A stretch of DNA of 64,000 nucleotides. Origin: Metarhizium brunneum (Eukaryota > Ascomycota > Sordariomycetes > Hypocreales > Clavicipitaceae). Location of the stretch: the NCBI RefSeq assembly GCF_013426205.1, contig NC_089428.1, positions 1,488,001 through 1,552,000 of the forward strand, written 5' to 3'. Below are positions 34,564 to 44,842 of the stretch, piece after piece (within the stretch, counting starts at the first letter, position 1; each line of letters opens with the position of its first letter). The position numbers and the translations under genes were made by a program. Below the pieces are notes generated by a model. That model did not search any database, was not told the origin of the DNA, and saw only the letters and a program-made list of their open reading frames with translations.

Positions 34564-35558
34564 ATGAAAAACAATAACACGCCTGTGCGAGCTAAATCAG
34601 GTACGAAAACAATGGCATCATAGGGATAACGTGAGCTGCCAAAACTTACAAATCGACTGTAGCGCAACACTTCGTTTCTGGGCTTGGTTCTGGCATAGCA
34701 TCTGCGGTTATACTGCAGCCCCTAGACCTGCTTAAAACTCGAGTACAACAGTCTGGTACCTCATCTCTTTCCACCTGTTGGCAAGATATACGCCACTCTC
34801 CCCACGTTGCACGCAGTCTCTGGCGAGGAACTGTACCTTCCGCCCTCCGAACTGGGTTTGGATCGGCTTTGTATTTTACTTCCCTCAATGCGATACGCCA
34901 ACACATACAGCAAACAAATATCCTGGGACGGCACCACAATAAACATAATGCTTCCTCGGCACTCCCTACTCTTACTATTTGGGCGAATCTAGCCTCTGGC
35001 GCCGTAGCCAGGACATTTGCAGGCCTTGTTCTCATGCCCCTGACCGTCATCAAGGTTCGATTCGAGTCCAACCTTTACTCTTACACATCGGTTGTCTCCG
35101 CCGCTGCTGATATCCGGCGTCGAGACGGGTTTCGGGGCTTTTTCTCGGGGTTTGGAGCTACGGCCATCCGAGATGCGCCTTACGCGGGAATGTACGTGTT
35201 GTTTTATGAAGTGCTCAAGACCGAACTCGGCTCGATAGCCGCGTCTACAATTCGTGTTGAAGGTAAACAACACAAGATGACGGCATCTATGGCAAGTACT
35301 ATTAATTTCGCATCCGGAATCCTAGCTGGCGCCGCTTGTTCTGTTATATCAAATCCTTTTGACGCAGTTAAGACCAGGATCCAGCTGCAACCACGGCTAT
35401 ACAGGAATGTGTGGCAGGCAGGTTATAAAATGATCACCGAAGATGGCCTGCGATCTCTTTTAGATGGGCTGGCATTGAGAATGAGCCGCAAAGCGCTCAG
35501 TTCCGCATTGGCCTGGACGGTGTATGAAGAGCTCATTCGTAGGTTTGGTGCGTCATGA
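34564..35558 (+). CDS. hem25: Mitochondrial glycine carrier Hem25 (SLC25A38)
   Basis: Two exons, 34564-34600 and 34663-35558, 310 residues. The short first exon (MKNNNTPVRAKS) joins through a 62 nt intron to AQHFVSGLGSGIASAV. Three mitochondrial-carrier repeats are visible with signatures LQPLDLLKTRVQ, MPLTVIKVRFES and NPFDAVKTRIQ. SLWRGTVPSALRTGFGSALY and RGFFSGFGATAIRDAPYAGM match SLC25A38. The carrier brings glycine into the matrix for 5-aminolevulinate synthesis, the first step of heme biosynthesis. Length and topology fit the family (six helices, inner membrane). Confidence 0.94.
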
Positions 35559-35990
35559 ATGTCTAATAGAAAATGCATCCTATGGAGGTAAAACAACCCA
35601 ACTCAGCGTCTATATATGTGTGTGCGCGCGCGCGTGTGTTTGTGTAAATAGAGCAACTCTGAATGGTAGGCTAGCTAATGAAATATCTCTAAAGGGAGGA
35701 GCAGAGAGAGATAAGGAAGACAAGGAACGAAGCAGGCTCGGGGCGATCAATACGATTCATTTAAATTAAGAGAAATGACAAAACAAAGATAAGCATAACT
35801 TCTATGGAATACTTGTGAACGGCTGCCCACTAGAGAACTTGACACACATTTCGAACGAAAGAGAAACGAAAAAAAAGGGTTGTTGTTGGGGGGAGGGATA
35901 GCGGGGAAAGACAAAAACAAAAAGACAGAAACGCCAAAGCGAGAGTCAAACGGAAGCCCTTTCTTGCTACTCATTCTTGCTATTCCCCTC
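35559..35990. other. Convergent 3' region with alternating purine-pyrimidine tract
   Basis: It holds the 3' ends of HEM25 and the DUF8035 gene. At 35611-35639 lies a 29-base strictly alternating tract with TATATA, TGTGTG, CGCGCGCG and TGTGTG blocks, which could adopt Z-DNA. No gene was seen. Confidence 0.7.
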
Positions 35991-37201
35991 TTAGGCAGGC
36001 TTGGCTCCAGCCAGATACATCAGAAGACCACCAGGAGACTTGCTCCTTTTACGATCACTCTTCTTGCGAACCCACTCAAACTGAGGTTCGTGCCGGTGTG
36101 TCTTTTTCTCCTCAATCAACAGAGTGCTACTCCGTTTCTCACGGATGTATTTCGTGTGCCGCCAGAATTGATCTTGTTCCCACTCTGGAACCCACCGCTT
36201 AATCAGAATATACTCGGGGTCCTTGTTTATCCCAAATTAGAAACAAATCAAAATCCTGCAAAAACGATCGGAGAATAATTACTCACATTGTCAATGTCGA
36301 AATCGATATGGAAGGTCCTTAGAGTCTCGATGGACAAATGCCTACGGGCCATTCGAGTATAGGTGGGCCTATGGCCTCGCTCAGGTGCATTAGATACCTT
36401 TTTCTTTTCAAGAATGGCCGAAATGGCCTTCTCGTCTAGGCCAGATTTCAACAAGTCTTCCTGCATGCGACGCTTGTATTCCTTTTCTTCCTGTTCCTTG
36501 CGTAATTTTTCCGCAGCCATTCGATCCGCCTCGAGTTTCTTGTAGCGTTCTACTGCCTCGGCAGCCTCCTTGTGGCGGCGCTTCTTTTCTTCCGCCTCCT
36601 CCTCCTCCTCTTTCAGCCGTTTCAGCTCCAGCTCTCTCTTGATGCGCTTCTCCTCCTCGGCCCGGGCCTCACGCTGTTTAATCTCGTCCAGTTCCATCTT
36701 GGCACGTTTCAGCTCGGCCTCATCTCTAGCCTCTTTTGTTAAGCGGCGTTCCTCCCTATCCCGCGAATTCTCAAGGCGGAGTCGTTCAAGTTCACGACGA
36801 GCAAGTTCAGCCTCCCATTCCTCTCTAGTAAGGCGTGACCTCGACCTCGACCTCGACCTCGACCTCGAATCGGAGCTGCGACGACGATAAACGACTTGCC
36901 GACGTCGTCGATAGTCGTCATCATCATCTGAGGAGTGCTCACCGTAGAACCGGTTATTGATAATCACTGGCTGGGCTGGGGCTGGCACAGGGCTGGGCGG
37001 GCTGGCTCTTCGATCACGGGATCTGTCGTGGGAACGAGAACGCGCAACGACGGTCGTGTGCTGTTCCGGGACTAGATAGCTAGGTCCAGCAGGTACACCA
37101 TAATAATTTCGTGGTCGCTCGACATATCTAACAGGCCGAGGAGAGTGGCCATGGTGACGGATGCGAACATCCACATCCTCGTCGTCAGAATAGTAACTCA
37201 T
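35991..37201 (-). CDS. DUF8035 SR-like coiled-coil protein
   Basis: Two exons on the minus strand, 37201-36287 and 36221-35991, 381 residues. ATG 37201 gives MSYYSDDEDVDVRIRHH. A basic, Pro-rich N-terminus is followed by an Arg/Ser dipeptide run coded by a TCGACC hexamer repeat (36841-36867), then a long Glu/Lys/Arg coiled coil of about 150 residues. After the 65 nt intron comes the conserved C-terminal block: DPEYILIKRWVPEWEQDQFW, RHTKYIREKRSSTLLIEE. This block and the preceding HIDFDIDN match the fungal DUF8035 domain. RS repeats suggest an RNA- or nuclear-associated protein, but the function is unknown. The acceptor was chosen at ACAAG for frame; an alternative TTTGCAG lies 29 bases upstream but does not keep the text. 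Confidence 0.85.
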
Positions 37202-38021
37202 AGTCAATTACCACGACGTTATATAATCCACACGATGGAGAGGATCGTCTTTAAATAATGCTGAATATTGGAATCGTCGCCAGTTAAATTCATGCGGGGA
37301 TTCTCGAAGAAAAAGTGCGAGCGAAATGCAGACAAGGTGGAAAATCTGGGACCAAATTCACCTAGTTATCTACCTAGGTATGTACATATGTAAGACGCAT
37401 GAGAGGGTTGAGGGGGAAGTGAAGGCCCAGGACATTTCTCTCGTAGGGCTGGAGCGGGGGCGGCGGCGGGCGCAACCATGGCTAGGGGTGGTTGTCTTTT
37501 CTCAGCTCAGTTCAGGCGGCTGTAGGCGCGGGATGATTGGCTAGCCCGAGGTTGCTGAATTTGCACACTTAGGGTCAGCGAGCTTCGGCGACACGCAAAC
37601 GGATTCTTAAATGGCTCTCCTTCGTACTGGAGGCATTGCACGAGCCGTCATCGTAAAATGGCTGGCTCAAACTTGTCCACAATTCACACGAGCGGAAGGC
37701 CCAGGGCAACCGCTCACTCACTACCTAGGTAGGTACATAAGAACCTTGTCTGTCCACCCCTCAAAGGCTCTCTCTAACAGGTATCCCAATACCTACCTAG
37801 GTATCTAGGTAGATAAATCTCAAGTGCTCAAGTAGCAACAGGCTGCGCTTCTTGTTGAGCGGCAAAGACAATAACAAACGACGTGGCGCGTGTTCGGTCG
37901 CGGATAAGCAAGTTCCAGCTGACGTAAGGTCATCGTCCTGGTTCAAAGTTTGATGTGCCGTTTGTCCATACTTGCAGGTTGCTCTGCAAGCTTGGCCACG
38001 CAAGGCAGCTGAACCATAGCT
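37202..38021. other. Intergenic region with two palindromic tracts
   Basis: About 0.8 kb between the DUF8035 start and the PFD1 stop. CTACCTAGGTATGTACATATG occurs near 37370 and a longer tract at about 37716-37815. Short frames (37326-37544, 37611-37808) are unconvincing. Confidence 0.55.
37716..37815. repeat. CCTAGGTAGGTA palindromic tract
   Basis: Two copies of a CTACCTAGGTAGGTA-like word (about 37721 and 37791) flank a 60-base spacer. Same family as the other CCTAGG/CTTAAG tracts. Confidence 0.7.
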
Positions 38022-38528
38022 TCAGCGACCGCGGAGCATCTGTTCAATGTGCTCGCGGCTGTTTTTGTGCGTGGTTTCAAGATATAGAAGACGTTGGTTA
38101 AGCTTGTCCACGTCAGAATCTAAATCCTGCGTTTGACCCTCCAGCTTCCGTCGTAAAACTGGAAGGGGAAGTGACGCAAACCTGAAGAAGGATTGGGATT
38201 CTTGTTAGTGATCGAAATATTACCGCAGTGTATGTAAATCAAAATGCTTGAGCTCACATCTTGCCGACGCCTTCGTAAACTACCGCCTCCTCCGGAAGGC
38301 TCGCCAATTCGCTAAGGGTTAGGCTAACCAAGCGTTGCTCGCGCTGCTTTGCAGCCATTTGAGTTCGTGCCAGGCCAATTTGTTGTTGTGCAGCCACTGC
38401 CTGGGTCTCGATTTCGCGAGCAAGCTGGAAAATGTTAATCAACACTGTCGCTTGCTCAAGCCGAAAGCAAGATTATGCAGCTTGGTGCACGCATGTACCT
38501 TGTGAAGAGCCTCATTCGAAATGGACAT
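38022..38528 (-). CDS. pfd1: Prefoldin subunit 1
   Basis: Three exons on the minus strand, 38528-38499, 38424-38258 and 38181-38022, 118 residues. Exon 1 is 30 nt and codes MSISNEALHK. The protein is a beta-type prefoldin: an N-terminal helix LAREIETQAVAAQQQIGLAR, the beta-hairpin centre (LTLSELASLPEEAVVYEGVG, then KMFASLP), and a C-terminal helix LNQRLLYLETTHKNSREHIE. Prefoldin is the cytosolic hexamer that delivers nascent actin and tubulin to the CCT chaperonin. The size agrees with family members (about 110-125). Confidence 0.94.
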
Positions 38529-39052
38529 GATGTTGGTAGGTAGAAATTAGTAGTCCGTAGATGGACCTGAGAAGGCAAATCCGGAAACGCGTAAGCCTGA
38601 ACAGAATAGAGAAGCTTGAATTTTGCCACCTTTGTTGACGGAATCGAATGACGAGGTTGGAGGATTAACGGGTGTACCTGGCACCGGTCCGAGTCTGCGA
38701 ACGAACTCGCCACAGCTAGGGGGATGGATGTAAGTGGCTTTACTCCGTACTTTCAGCCGCGATTTTCGGCGGGCGCCTCGATGCTGCCAACCGCTCGTCC
38801 AACCAGTCGCCATTTTAGGTGGTGACCCGACTATATCTTTGGCTAAGGGGTTTTACATATAGTATTTAGCTAGAAGAGGAATTCTCGTCTATATTAAAAA
38901 TAAACCTTGACATATAGAACCCAGGCCATTTTCACCTGAGCCAAGGTTTGGTTGCGCGTGTCGCCCAGGCGTTAAGCCCCCTGTAGGCTTGGAAAAAGCA
39001 TCCCAGCTACAAGAACCCGTAGCGCTGGAAACTGGAAGCCATATATCATCCA
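38529..39052. other. Intergenic region
   Basis: About 0.5 kb between the PFD1 start and the ceramidase stop. AT-rich words (TTTTACATATAGTATTTAGC near 38850) are seen; no gene. Minus frames at 38456-38813 are shadows of the PFD1 5' region. Confidence 0.5.
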
Positions 39053-40261
39053 TTAATGGTGCTTTGCCTTACCTTGAACCTTTCGTATCTCCGGGATGGA
39101 TGCGAGGAGCCTTGGCCAGTATAGAGTGTACCTCTGGCTTTGTTCCAGGAGGCAGTGACGCAGCCAAATGCCCCAAACAATATAGTAATAGGCTAGAGAG
39201 GAAACGAAACTCCCCTGTTAATGAGGAGGTATCTTCAAAGTGCTATGATATCTGAAAGGGTAGATTTGCATGTGACTCGTATTACCTCCTACACACTGAT
39301 TATTAGCCTGCTTTTCCCACATCATATTTGTATAAGAAACTAAAGAGCCTGGTGACCATACCTAGGCCCGTCATCAAGTGCCACCAGCCATGACCTTCTA
39401 GAAGAATGGCCCACGGCAAACCGATTTGCCGTCGCCACCCGCGTAGTTGCGAGCAGAATATGTTATCAAGGTTCCAAATGGCATAGCCAGTGAGGAACAC
39501 AGTAAGGCCTGGTGTAGGATCTGCGCTTAGCAAAATTACACGTCTCTCTTACGAAAGCCGCGTATCTCACCCGTAGCGACCAATGCCCACATGGTCTTGA
39601 GTATATACCGAGCTCTGGCCCCATCTTCTGCTTGCAACGGGGGCCGCACTTGTACTTCCATAACCCATATACTGCGAATCAAAACAGTAGCGGTCAGAAC
39701 CGCATAGGCAGCTTGGTGAAACGCGGGATCTTTTGTGGCATGATAATACAGCTAGGAACATCATTAGTAGGAGGATATCTTCCGTCGTTCCGGAAAACAA
39801 GCTCACCCACCGTGATGAACACGGCCAATGTTGTCAGGTCAACCCCCAACTTGACAGCAAAGACCCGGGATCTTGAGACTGCGAAACTCGCATAAATCAT
39901 TAAACAAGTCGTATATATCATCATACCAAGCTCATCCACGAGTTGCACCAGATCTATGTATCATCTCATTAGCGTTTCCCATCGTTGCCCCTGCAGTGTA
40001 GGAGAAGAGCGATGTTCATTCAAGCATATAAGCTGGCAGATAAAGTCATGTTTTGGTACTCACATTACAAAGCTCAGCACAATAGAAGGATAATACGTAG
40101 TCCTTGGAATATTAGTATTGCATATCAAGAGACTGCCTCTTAGGAACACATACTTCTTCACAGAAGTTCAGTGTTGACGTTTGCTCGCCCCAGAAGCCAT
40201 GTCCTGCCTCCGGATATGGCACACTCCAATCTTTAAAGAAACTCATCACAGAAGACGCCAT
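39053..40261 (-). pseudogene. Alkaline ceramidase (Ypc1/Ydc1/ACER family) lacking an internal block
   Basis: Minus-strand exons that can be read: 40261-40154 (MASSVMSFFKDWSVPYPEAG, FWGEQTSTLNFCEE), 40102-40064 (DYVLSFYCAEL), 39953-39811 (LVQLVDELGMMIYTTCLMIY), 39751-39571 (LYYHATKDPAFHQAAYAVLT), 39520-39362 (GYAIWNLDNIFC, LLEGHGWWHLMTG) and 39192-39053 (AYYYIVWGIWLRHC). Alkaline ceramidases are seven-helix ER/Golgi hydrolases that cleave ceramide. The C-terminal zinc ligands (HGWWH) and the Asp in QLVDEL are present. The conserved G-S-x-x-F-H-x-T-L-K-Y-x-M segment, which carries the catalytic Ser and first zinc His, plus the helix before it (about 50 residues) has no counterpart: only 107-110 bases lie between the flanking exons and they encode nothing similar. 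A GTAATG donor at 40066 could splice the flanks in frame, so a shortened product is possible. It is probably inactive. Confidence 0.8.
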
Positions 40262-41286
40262 CGTTGTGAACACTGGACCAGATGGCTGCAGATGCAATTA
40301 TATACTTAGTAACTACTAATACGCCTGCGTTTTATTTTGTGGCGTCAACGTCGCCACGCGGTATTTCTTGCGTGTTCCTTTCCCTCTCTGCCTCTTTTTT
40401 ATTTATTTTTTATTTAGCTATTTATTTATATTGTTAAAAATATTTTTCCTCACTTTTTTATTTTAACGAGCTAGCCTTTTTTCCTTTTCATTTTCACGAC
40501 ATAAAGTGTTTTTTTCTAAGAAAAAAAAAAAGTCTTTAAGCCCATACATTCAGTGATGAATTTTTTTTTTAAAAAAAGCTATTATAGGGCTCTCTAGAGA
40601 CTGTGCTCGCAGTGCAAAGTGCAAAAGACAGTGCACTCTTTAGCACTAAAAAAGCGATTTTTTAAATTAAAAACCCTACAACGTGTTATGTACCGGCGGG
40701 GATTTTATTTAATTATTATTTTTTTTTAAAAAAAGAATGATTCTTTTTTTAATATTTCGCACTCATTAGCATCCGCACATATCTTTAGTCCGCCAGTGCC
40801 TAAAATTTTTTTAGTCCCATCACGATTATTATTTAATTCGTATACGCATGATTTTAAAAAACACAATAAAAACAACACCCCCTGCTCTGGACCGAAAGCA
40901 TCCGTAGCGAGCTTGTCGGCTTCGGCTTCGATTCAGACTTCGGCTTGAACTTTTCGGTTTCGGCCTCGGACACATGGCGGCATCGGGCGCTGACGGCCAA
41001 CTTCAAGCCGTCGTGGCTGCCCCGAAGGGCGTAATCAAGTGGGCCATGAACACTATGACATCCCACAAATGTTCTTTAATAGCACGGTGAAGATGAGTCA
41101 ACTGGGGGCAGTTGATTGACAATTAAGCCGAAGTTGTCATCAACTACGCCTGAGCTCGGCTTCATACATACACATATAAATGCTCATAGAAATTCTCGTC
41201 GATGTAGCCGTGAAGGAAACTGAAAACACACTCGATAGCATCGTGAACTCGGCTTTCAACCAACCAATTAACCTGCAATAAACATT
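40262..41286. other. AT-rich, RIP-like stretch
   Basis: From about 40320 to 40870 the sequence is strongly AT-rich, with long T and A runs, TATTTATTTATAT words and an 11-base perfect inverted repeat at 40728-40750. About 40913-40966 is a degenerate TTCGGC minisatellite. No coding potential survives. This looks like a mutated repeat or relic in the style of repeat-induced point mutation, but no parent element can be named. Confidence 0.55.
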
Positions 41287-41652
41287 ATGCCTGCAAACAA
41301 GACCCAAGCTTCCCAAGTGGCTCTTCGCGCCATACCATCTGAGGCTACGCTTGTCGACGTCTCCCAGTCTCAAGGTAAAAAGAAAGAAAGACAGAAACAA
41401 CAATATCCTGACTAAATTTTTAAAATATAAAAAGAGTCAGCCACTAACAATCTCCTGTACTCTAGATACTAGCAAAGCCAACTCCATACCTAGCGACTTC
41501 AAGACAGCATTTAGGTCAACTGGTTCATGGAGTAAAAAGGACCCGTACTATGTGTCGTGGGAAGCGCGAGTTTGTAAGTGACTCCCGACTACCACCTGAT
41601 CAAGTACAAGTGCTAATCTGACTAAATGACAGTTGCCGCGGTTAATAAGTAA
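41287..41652 (+). CDS. Unrecognised 71-residue protein, three exons
   Basis: Exons 41287-41374, 41466-41573 and 41633-41652. Exon 1 gives MPANKTQASQVALRAIPSEA and TLVDVSQSQ; exon 2 gives DTSKANSIPSDFKTAFRSTG and KKDPYYVSWEARV; exon 3 adds FAAVNK and TAA. Both introns have good signals: a GTAAAA donor with an ACTAAC branch and CTCTAG, and a GTAAGT donor with TGCTAATCTGAC and GACAG. Both splice in frame and remove stops on either side. No signal peptide or membrane segment is seen. The composition is hydrophilic, with a Trp-Ser-Lys-Lys-Asp-Pro-Tyr-Tyr patch. I do not recognise the family. It lies between the AT-rich stretch and ERB1. The splice logic makes it more likely real than chance, but transcript evidence is lacking. 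Confidence 0.55.
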
Positions 41653-42152
41653 CAATGAGGGTCTTTCTTTGTAAAAGAGAGAGGAGATCCTAAGACATCT
41701 AAGTTTTATGAGCACAAATCAGGTCAGATAGATTCAATGTAACGTTAATTTATATGTTTTAAAACAGGAGCCTTAATATGTGGTTTTCGTTTTGCGTATT
41801 CACTTATCCGAGTATGCGTCCAGCTAGGGCCACCATGCGATGCCTTAACAAAATTTCCGTACTGTTCAGGCCCCCCACTCCCATCTGATGCGGCGCTTTC
41901 CCAATAGCGCTGCTGATAAGATAAGATGAGCTGCGCTAGCCTAAAGGGGACGAAAAAAAAAAGTGTGAGAGGGAGGCGTCGCTGAGGACGGCTCCGACAA
42001 TCGAAAAAAAAAAGATACACACCAAAGAGGTCCCGAGAGGGGGACAGCAACAGAACTCTCCCTTGCTTCACATAATTTTCATTCACATAATTTTCATTGC
42101 ATTGGTTAGATCATAAAGTCACTTGGTTCTTAGAACATATCCGCAGCATTCA
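41653..42152. other. ERB1 promoter region
   Basis: A purine-rich segment with two A-runs (near 41957 and 42005) is followed by a perfect 2 x 15 base direct repeat (TTCACATAATTTTCA) at 42067-42096, about 55 bases before the ERB1 ATG. A minus frame 41745-42086 has no domain. Confidence 0.6.
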
Positions 42153-44466
42153 ATGGCTTCTCTTCGTGAAATCCGCAAGAGGAAAGACCTCGACATACCC
42201 GATGACACGTCCGATCTAGAGTTTGATGGATGTACGCTGGACGGAGTCTTGTCGCAGAGCGAGAATGAGTCAGAGGACGAAAGCACCGAATTTGAAGATT
42301 TCGACTCAGATCCGGATGAAAGCCAGAGTGATCTCGACAGCAACTCTGTCGACAACGAGCCCAAAACAGTTGACGCTACGCTGGACTCAGAGGCGGAAGG
42401 TGGCGGGGAGGGATCTTCTTACCGTATCGTGACTGATGCTAACGGCGGGGAGCGCTACGAATATGATGAAGTCGACCCCGTCTACGATAGCGATGACACG
42501 GACGCCCAAGGCCTAGCGAACACCATCGGCAACATTCCATTGTCCTTCTACGACTCGTATCCCCACATTGGATATGATATCAATGGGAAGAAGATTATGC
42601 GTCCTGCCACTGGAGAGGCTCTTGACGCTTTGCTAGACAGTATAGAACTTCCGAAGGGTTGGACAGGCTTGACGGATCCTGAGACGGGCAAACCGTTGAA
42701 TCTAAGCCAGGATGAATTGGAACTCTTGCGTCGGCTGCAGTTGGGCGAGGTTCCAGAAGAAGGCCATGACCGTTACCCAGTAAGTTTCTATGGTCCAAGC
42801 ATATCGTGCTCCAAAGACTGACAAGGGGATGGAGGACATGATCCCGTATTTCACTAGCATCGAAGAGCAAATGCCCATCAGTGCGGCTCCCGAACCCAAA
42901 AGAAGATTCATCCCTTCCAAACATGAAGCAAAGCGAGTTGGTCAGCTTGTCCGAGCTATCAAAGATGGTCGAATTCTCCCGTATAAGCCGTCAGAGGCTA
43001 AAGCGGAAGAGGGGGAGAGGGAGGAAGAAGGGTCGTATTACGATATCTGGGCCAACGAGGAGCCCAGAGACCACCACGTTATGAACATACCTGCACCGAA
43101 ACTCTCCCCACCTGGATATGATTTAAGCTACAATCCACCACAGGAATATTTGCCCACGGCAGAGGAGAGAAAAGCATGGGAAGACGCAGATCCCGAGGAA
43201 AGAGAAAAGGAGTATCTTCCCGCAAGATTCGAATCCTTGCGAAAAGTTCCTGGTTATACCGAGTTAGTTAAGGAGCGGTTTGAACGGTGTCTAGACCTTT
43301 ATTTGGCGCCAAGAGTTCGCAAGAACAGGTTGAATATCGACCCCAATTCATTGCTTCCCAAACTGCCCCGACCAGAAGAGCTTAAACCTTTCCCAACAAT
43401 GTGCCAAACTATCTTCAATGGCCACGAAGGCCGTGTGCGTTCGGTGGCCTTTAGCCCGGATGGAGAATGGCTTGCATCGGGTGGTGATGACGGCACTGTG
43501 CGTCTCTGGGCTATTAATGGCCACCAAGAGTGGATGGCGAGACTGAGTTCTGAGGATGCGGTCGACTGTATTCGGTGGCGTCCAAACAGGGAGACTTTCA
43601 TTCTCGCCGCTGCAGCAGGAGAGAGCTTGTTTTTCGTCGTGCCACCTGTCTGCAGCAATGCCATGGAGCAGGCAAGTCGGGCGGTTCTTGATGCAGGTTT
43701 TGGGTACGCGGCACCCTCCAAACCTGGTTCTGGAGTTGACGGCGGGGCCAAGGAATTTTCTGCAAAATGGTCAAGGCCCGGCTCTAAACTCGAAGACGCG
43801 GGTGTCTTGCTCAAGGCTACTGTCAGAGCAGCAATTAAAACGCTGAACTGGCATAGGCGTGGCGACTTTCTCTGTTCCGTCTCTCCAACCGGACAAAGAA
43901 GCTCCGTGGCTATCCACACCCTCTCACGACATTTGAGCCAGATTCCCTTTCGTCGACTGCCTGGGCTTGCGCAAACTGCTCAATTCCATCCCTCGCGACC
44001 CTTATTTTTTGTCGCGACTCAGAGGATGATCCGGTGCTATGACCTTCAGAAGCAGGAACTTGTGAAAATTGTACAACCTGGAGCCCGGTGGATATCTTCA
44101 TTTGACATACATTCTGGAGGCGATAACCTCATTGTGGGTTCGTATGACCGCAGGCTGCTGTGGCATGATTTGGATCTCTCAAGTCGGCCATACAAAACGA
44201 TGAGGTTTCACAGCGAAGCAATTCGTGCGGTAAAGTATCACCGGAATTTGCCGCTGTTTGCAGACGCTAGTGATGACGGGACTCTTCAGATCTTCCATGG
44301 TAAGGTGGTCAGCGATCTAATGGAAAATGCGACCATTGTTCCGGTCAAAATGCTGAAGGGTCACGCAGTCGTTAGCAAGCTGGGCGTAATGGATGTTGAC
44401 TGGCACCCACGGCATCCGTGGTGCCTCAGCGCCGGAGCAGATGGCACATGTAGATTATGGACGTGA
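42153..44466 (+). CDS. erb1: Ribosome biogenesis protein Erb1 (BOP1)
   Basis: Two exons, 42153-42779 and 42826-44466, 755 residues. Erb1, with Nop7 and Ytm1, forms the PeBoW complex needed for 27S pre-rRNA processing in the nucleolus. An acidic N-terminus (many Glu/Asp/Ser) is followed by the BOP1NT domain: [20 protein letters not shown], then [20 protein letters not shown] and [18 protein letters not shown]40 propeller follows from about residue 410: [35 protein letters not shown], and a final [19 protein letters not shown]. The 46 nt intron has a GTAAGT donor; the acceptor at ACAAG was chosen for a workable length. A closer acceptor 9 bases upstream would leave a 37 nt intron and add three residues in the same frame. 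Confidence 0.95.
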
Positions 44467-44842
44467 TTGGATTAAGAATTCCGTCAGCAAAGTACCGTCG
44501 TCCATCGGAGTGATAGGAAAAGGAGAATAGCATACTAGGAAATTGACCATCTAATCGGCATGATGCTTTCATCTCGTCACTATCTGTCGCTGTCGAAATG
44601 CGATATTATCCACACTATGATAAAGAGTCTTTTTTTCTTTCTCAAATTTGGAACGTAGAATTTGCGTCAGAGTAATAATAAGCCGATATATACCAGAGCT
44701 GTGGCACTGTGCTTCAAAAAAATCTGAACCAGTCATCGATCAATCTTGCACAGTCCGTCCCGCGCAACATTCATGATGTACTGATAAACACCCCAAGTCC
44801 GCAAGTCCACACTGTCATTGCAACCGCCGAGCCGATGCCTTC
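44467..44842. other. Convergent 3' region between ERB1 and Ish1
   Basis: About 375 bases between two stop codons on opposite strands. Nothing besides T-rich 3' UTR-like sequence is seen. Confidence 0.6.

Noticed and set aside
42811..42825. Alternative acceptor for the ERB1 intron at CCAAAG
   Set aside because: It would make a 37 nt intron, shorter than any other in the window; the acceptor nine bases on is preferred, though both keep frame.
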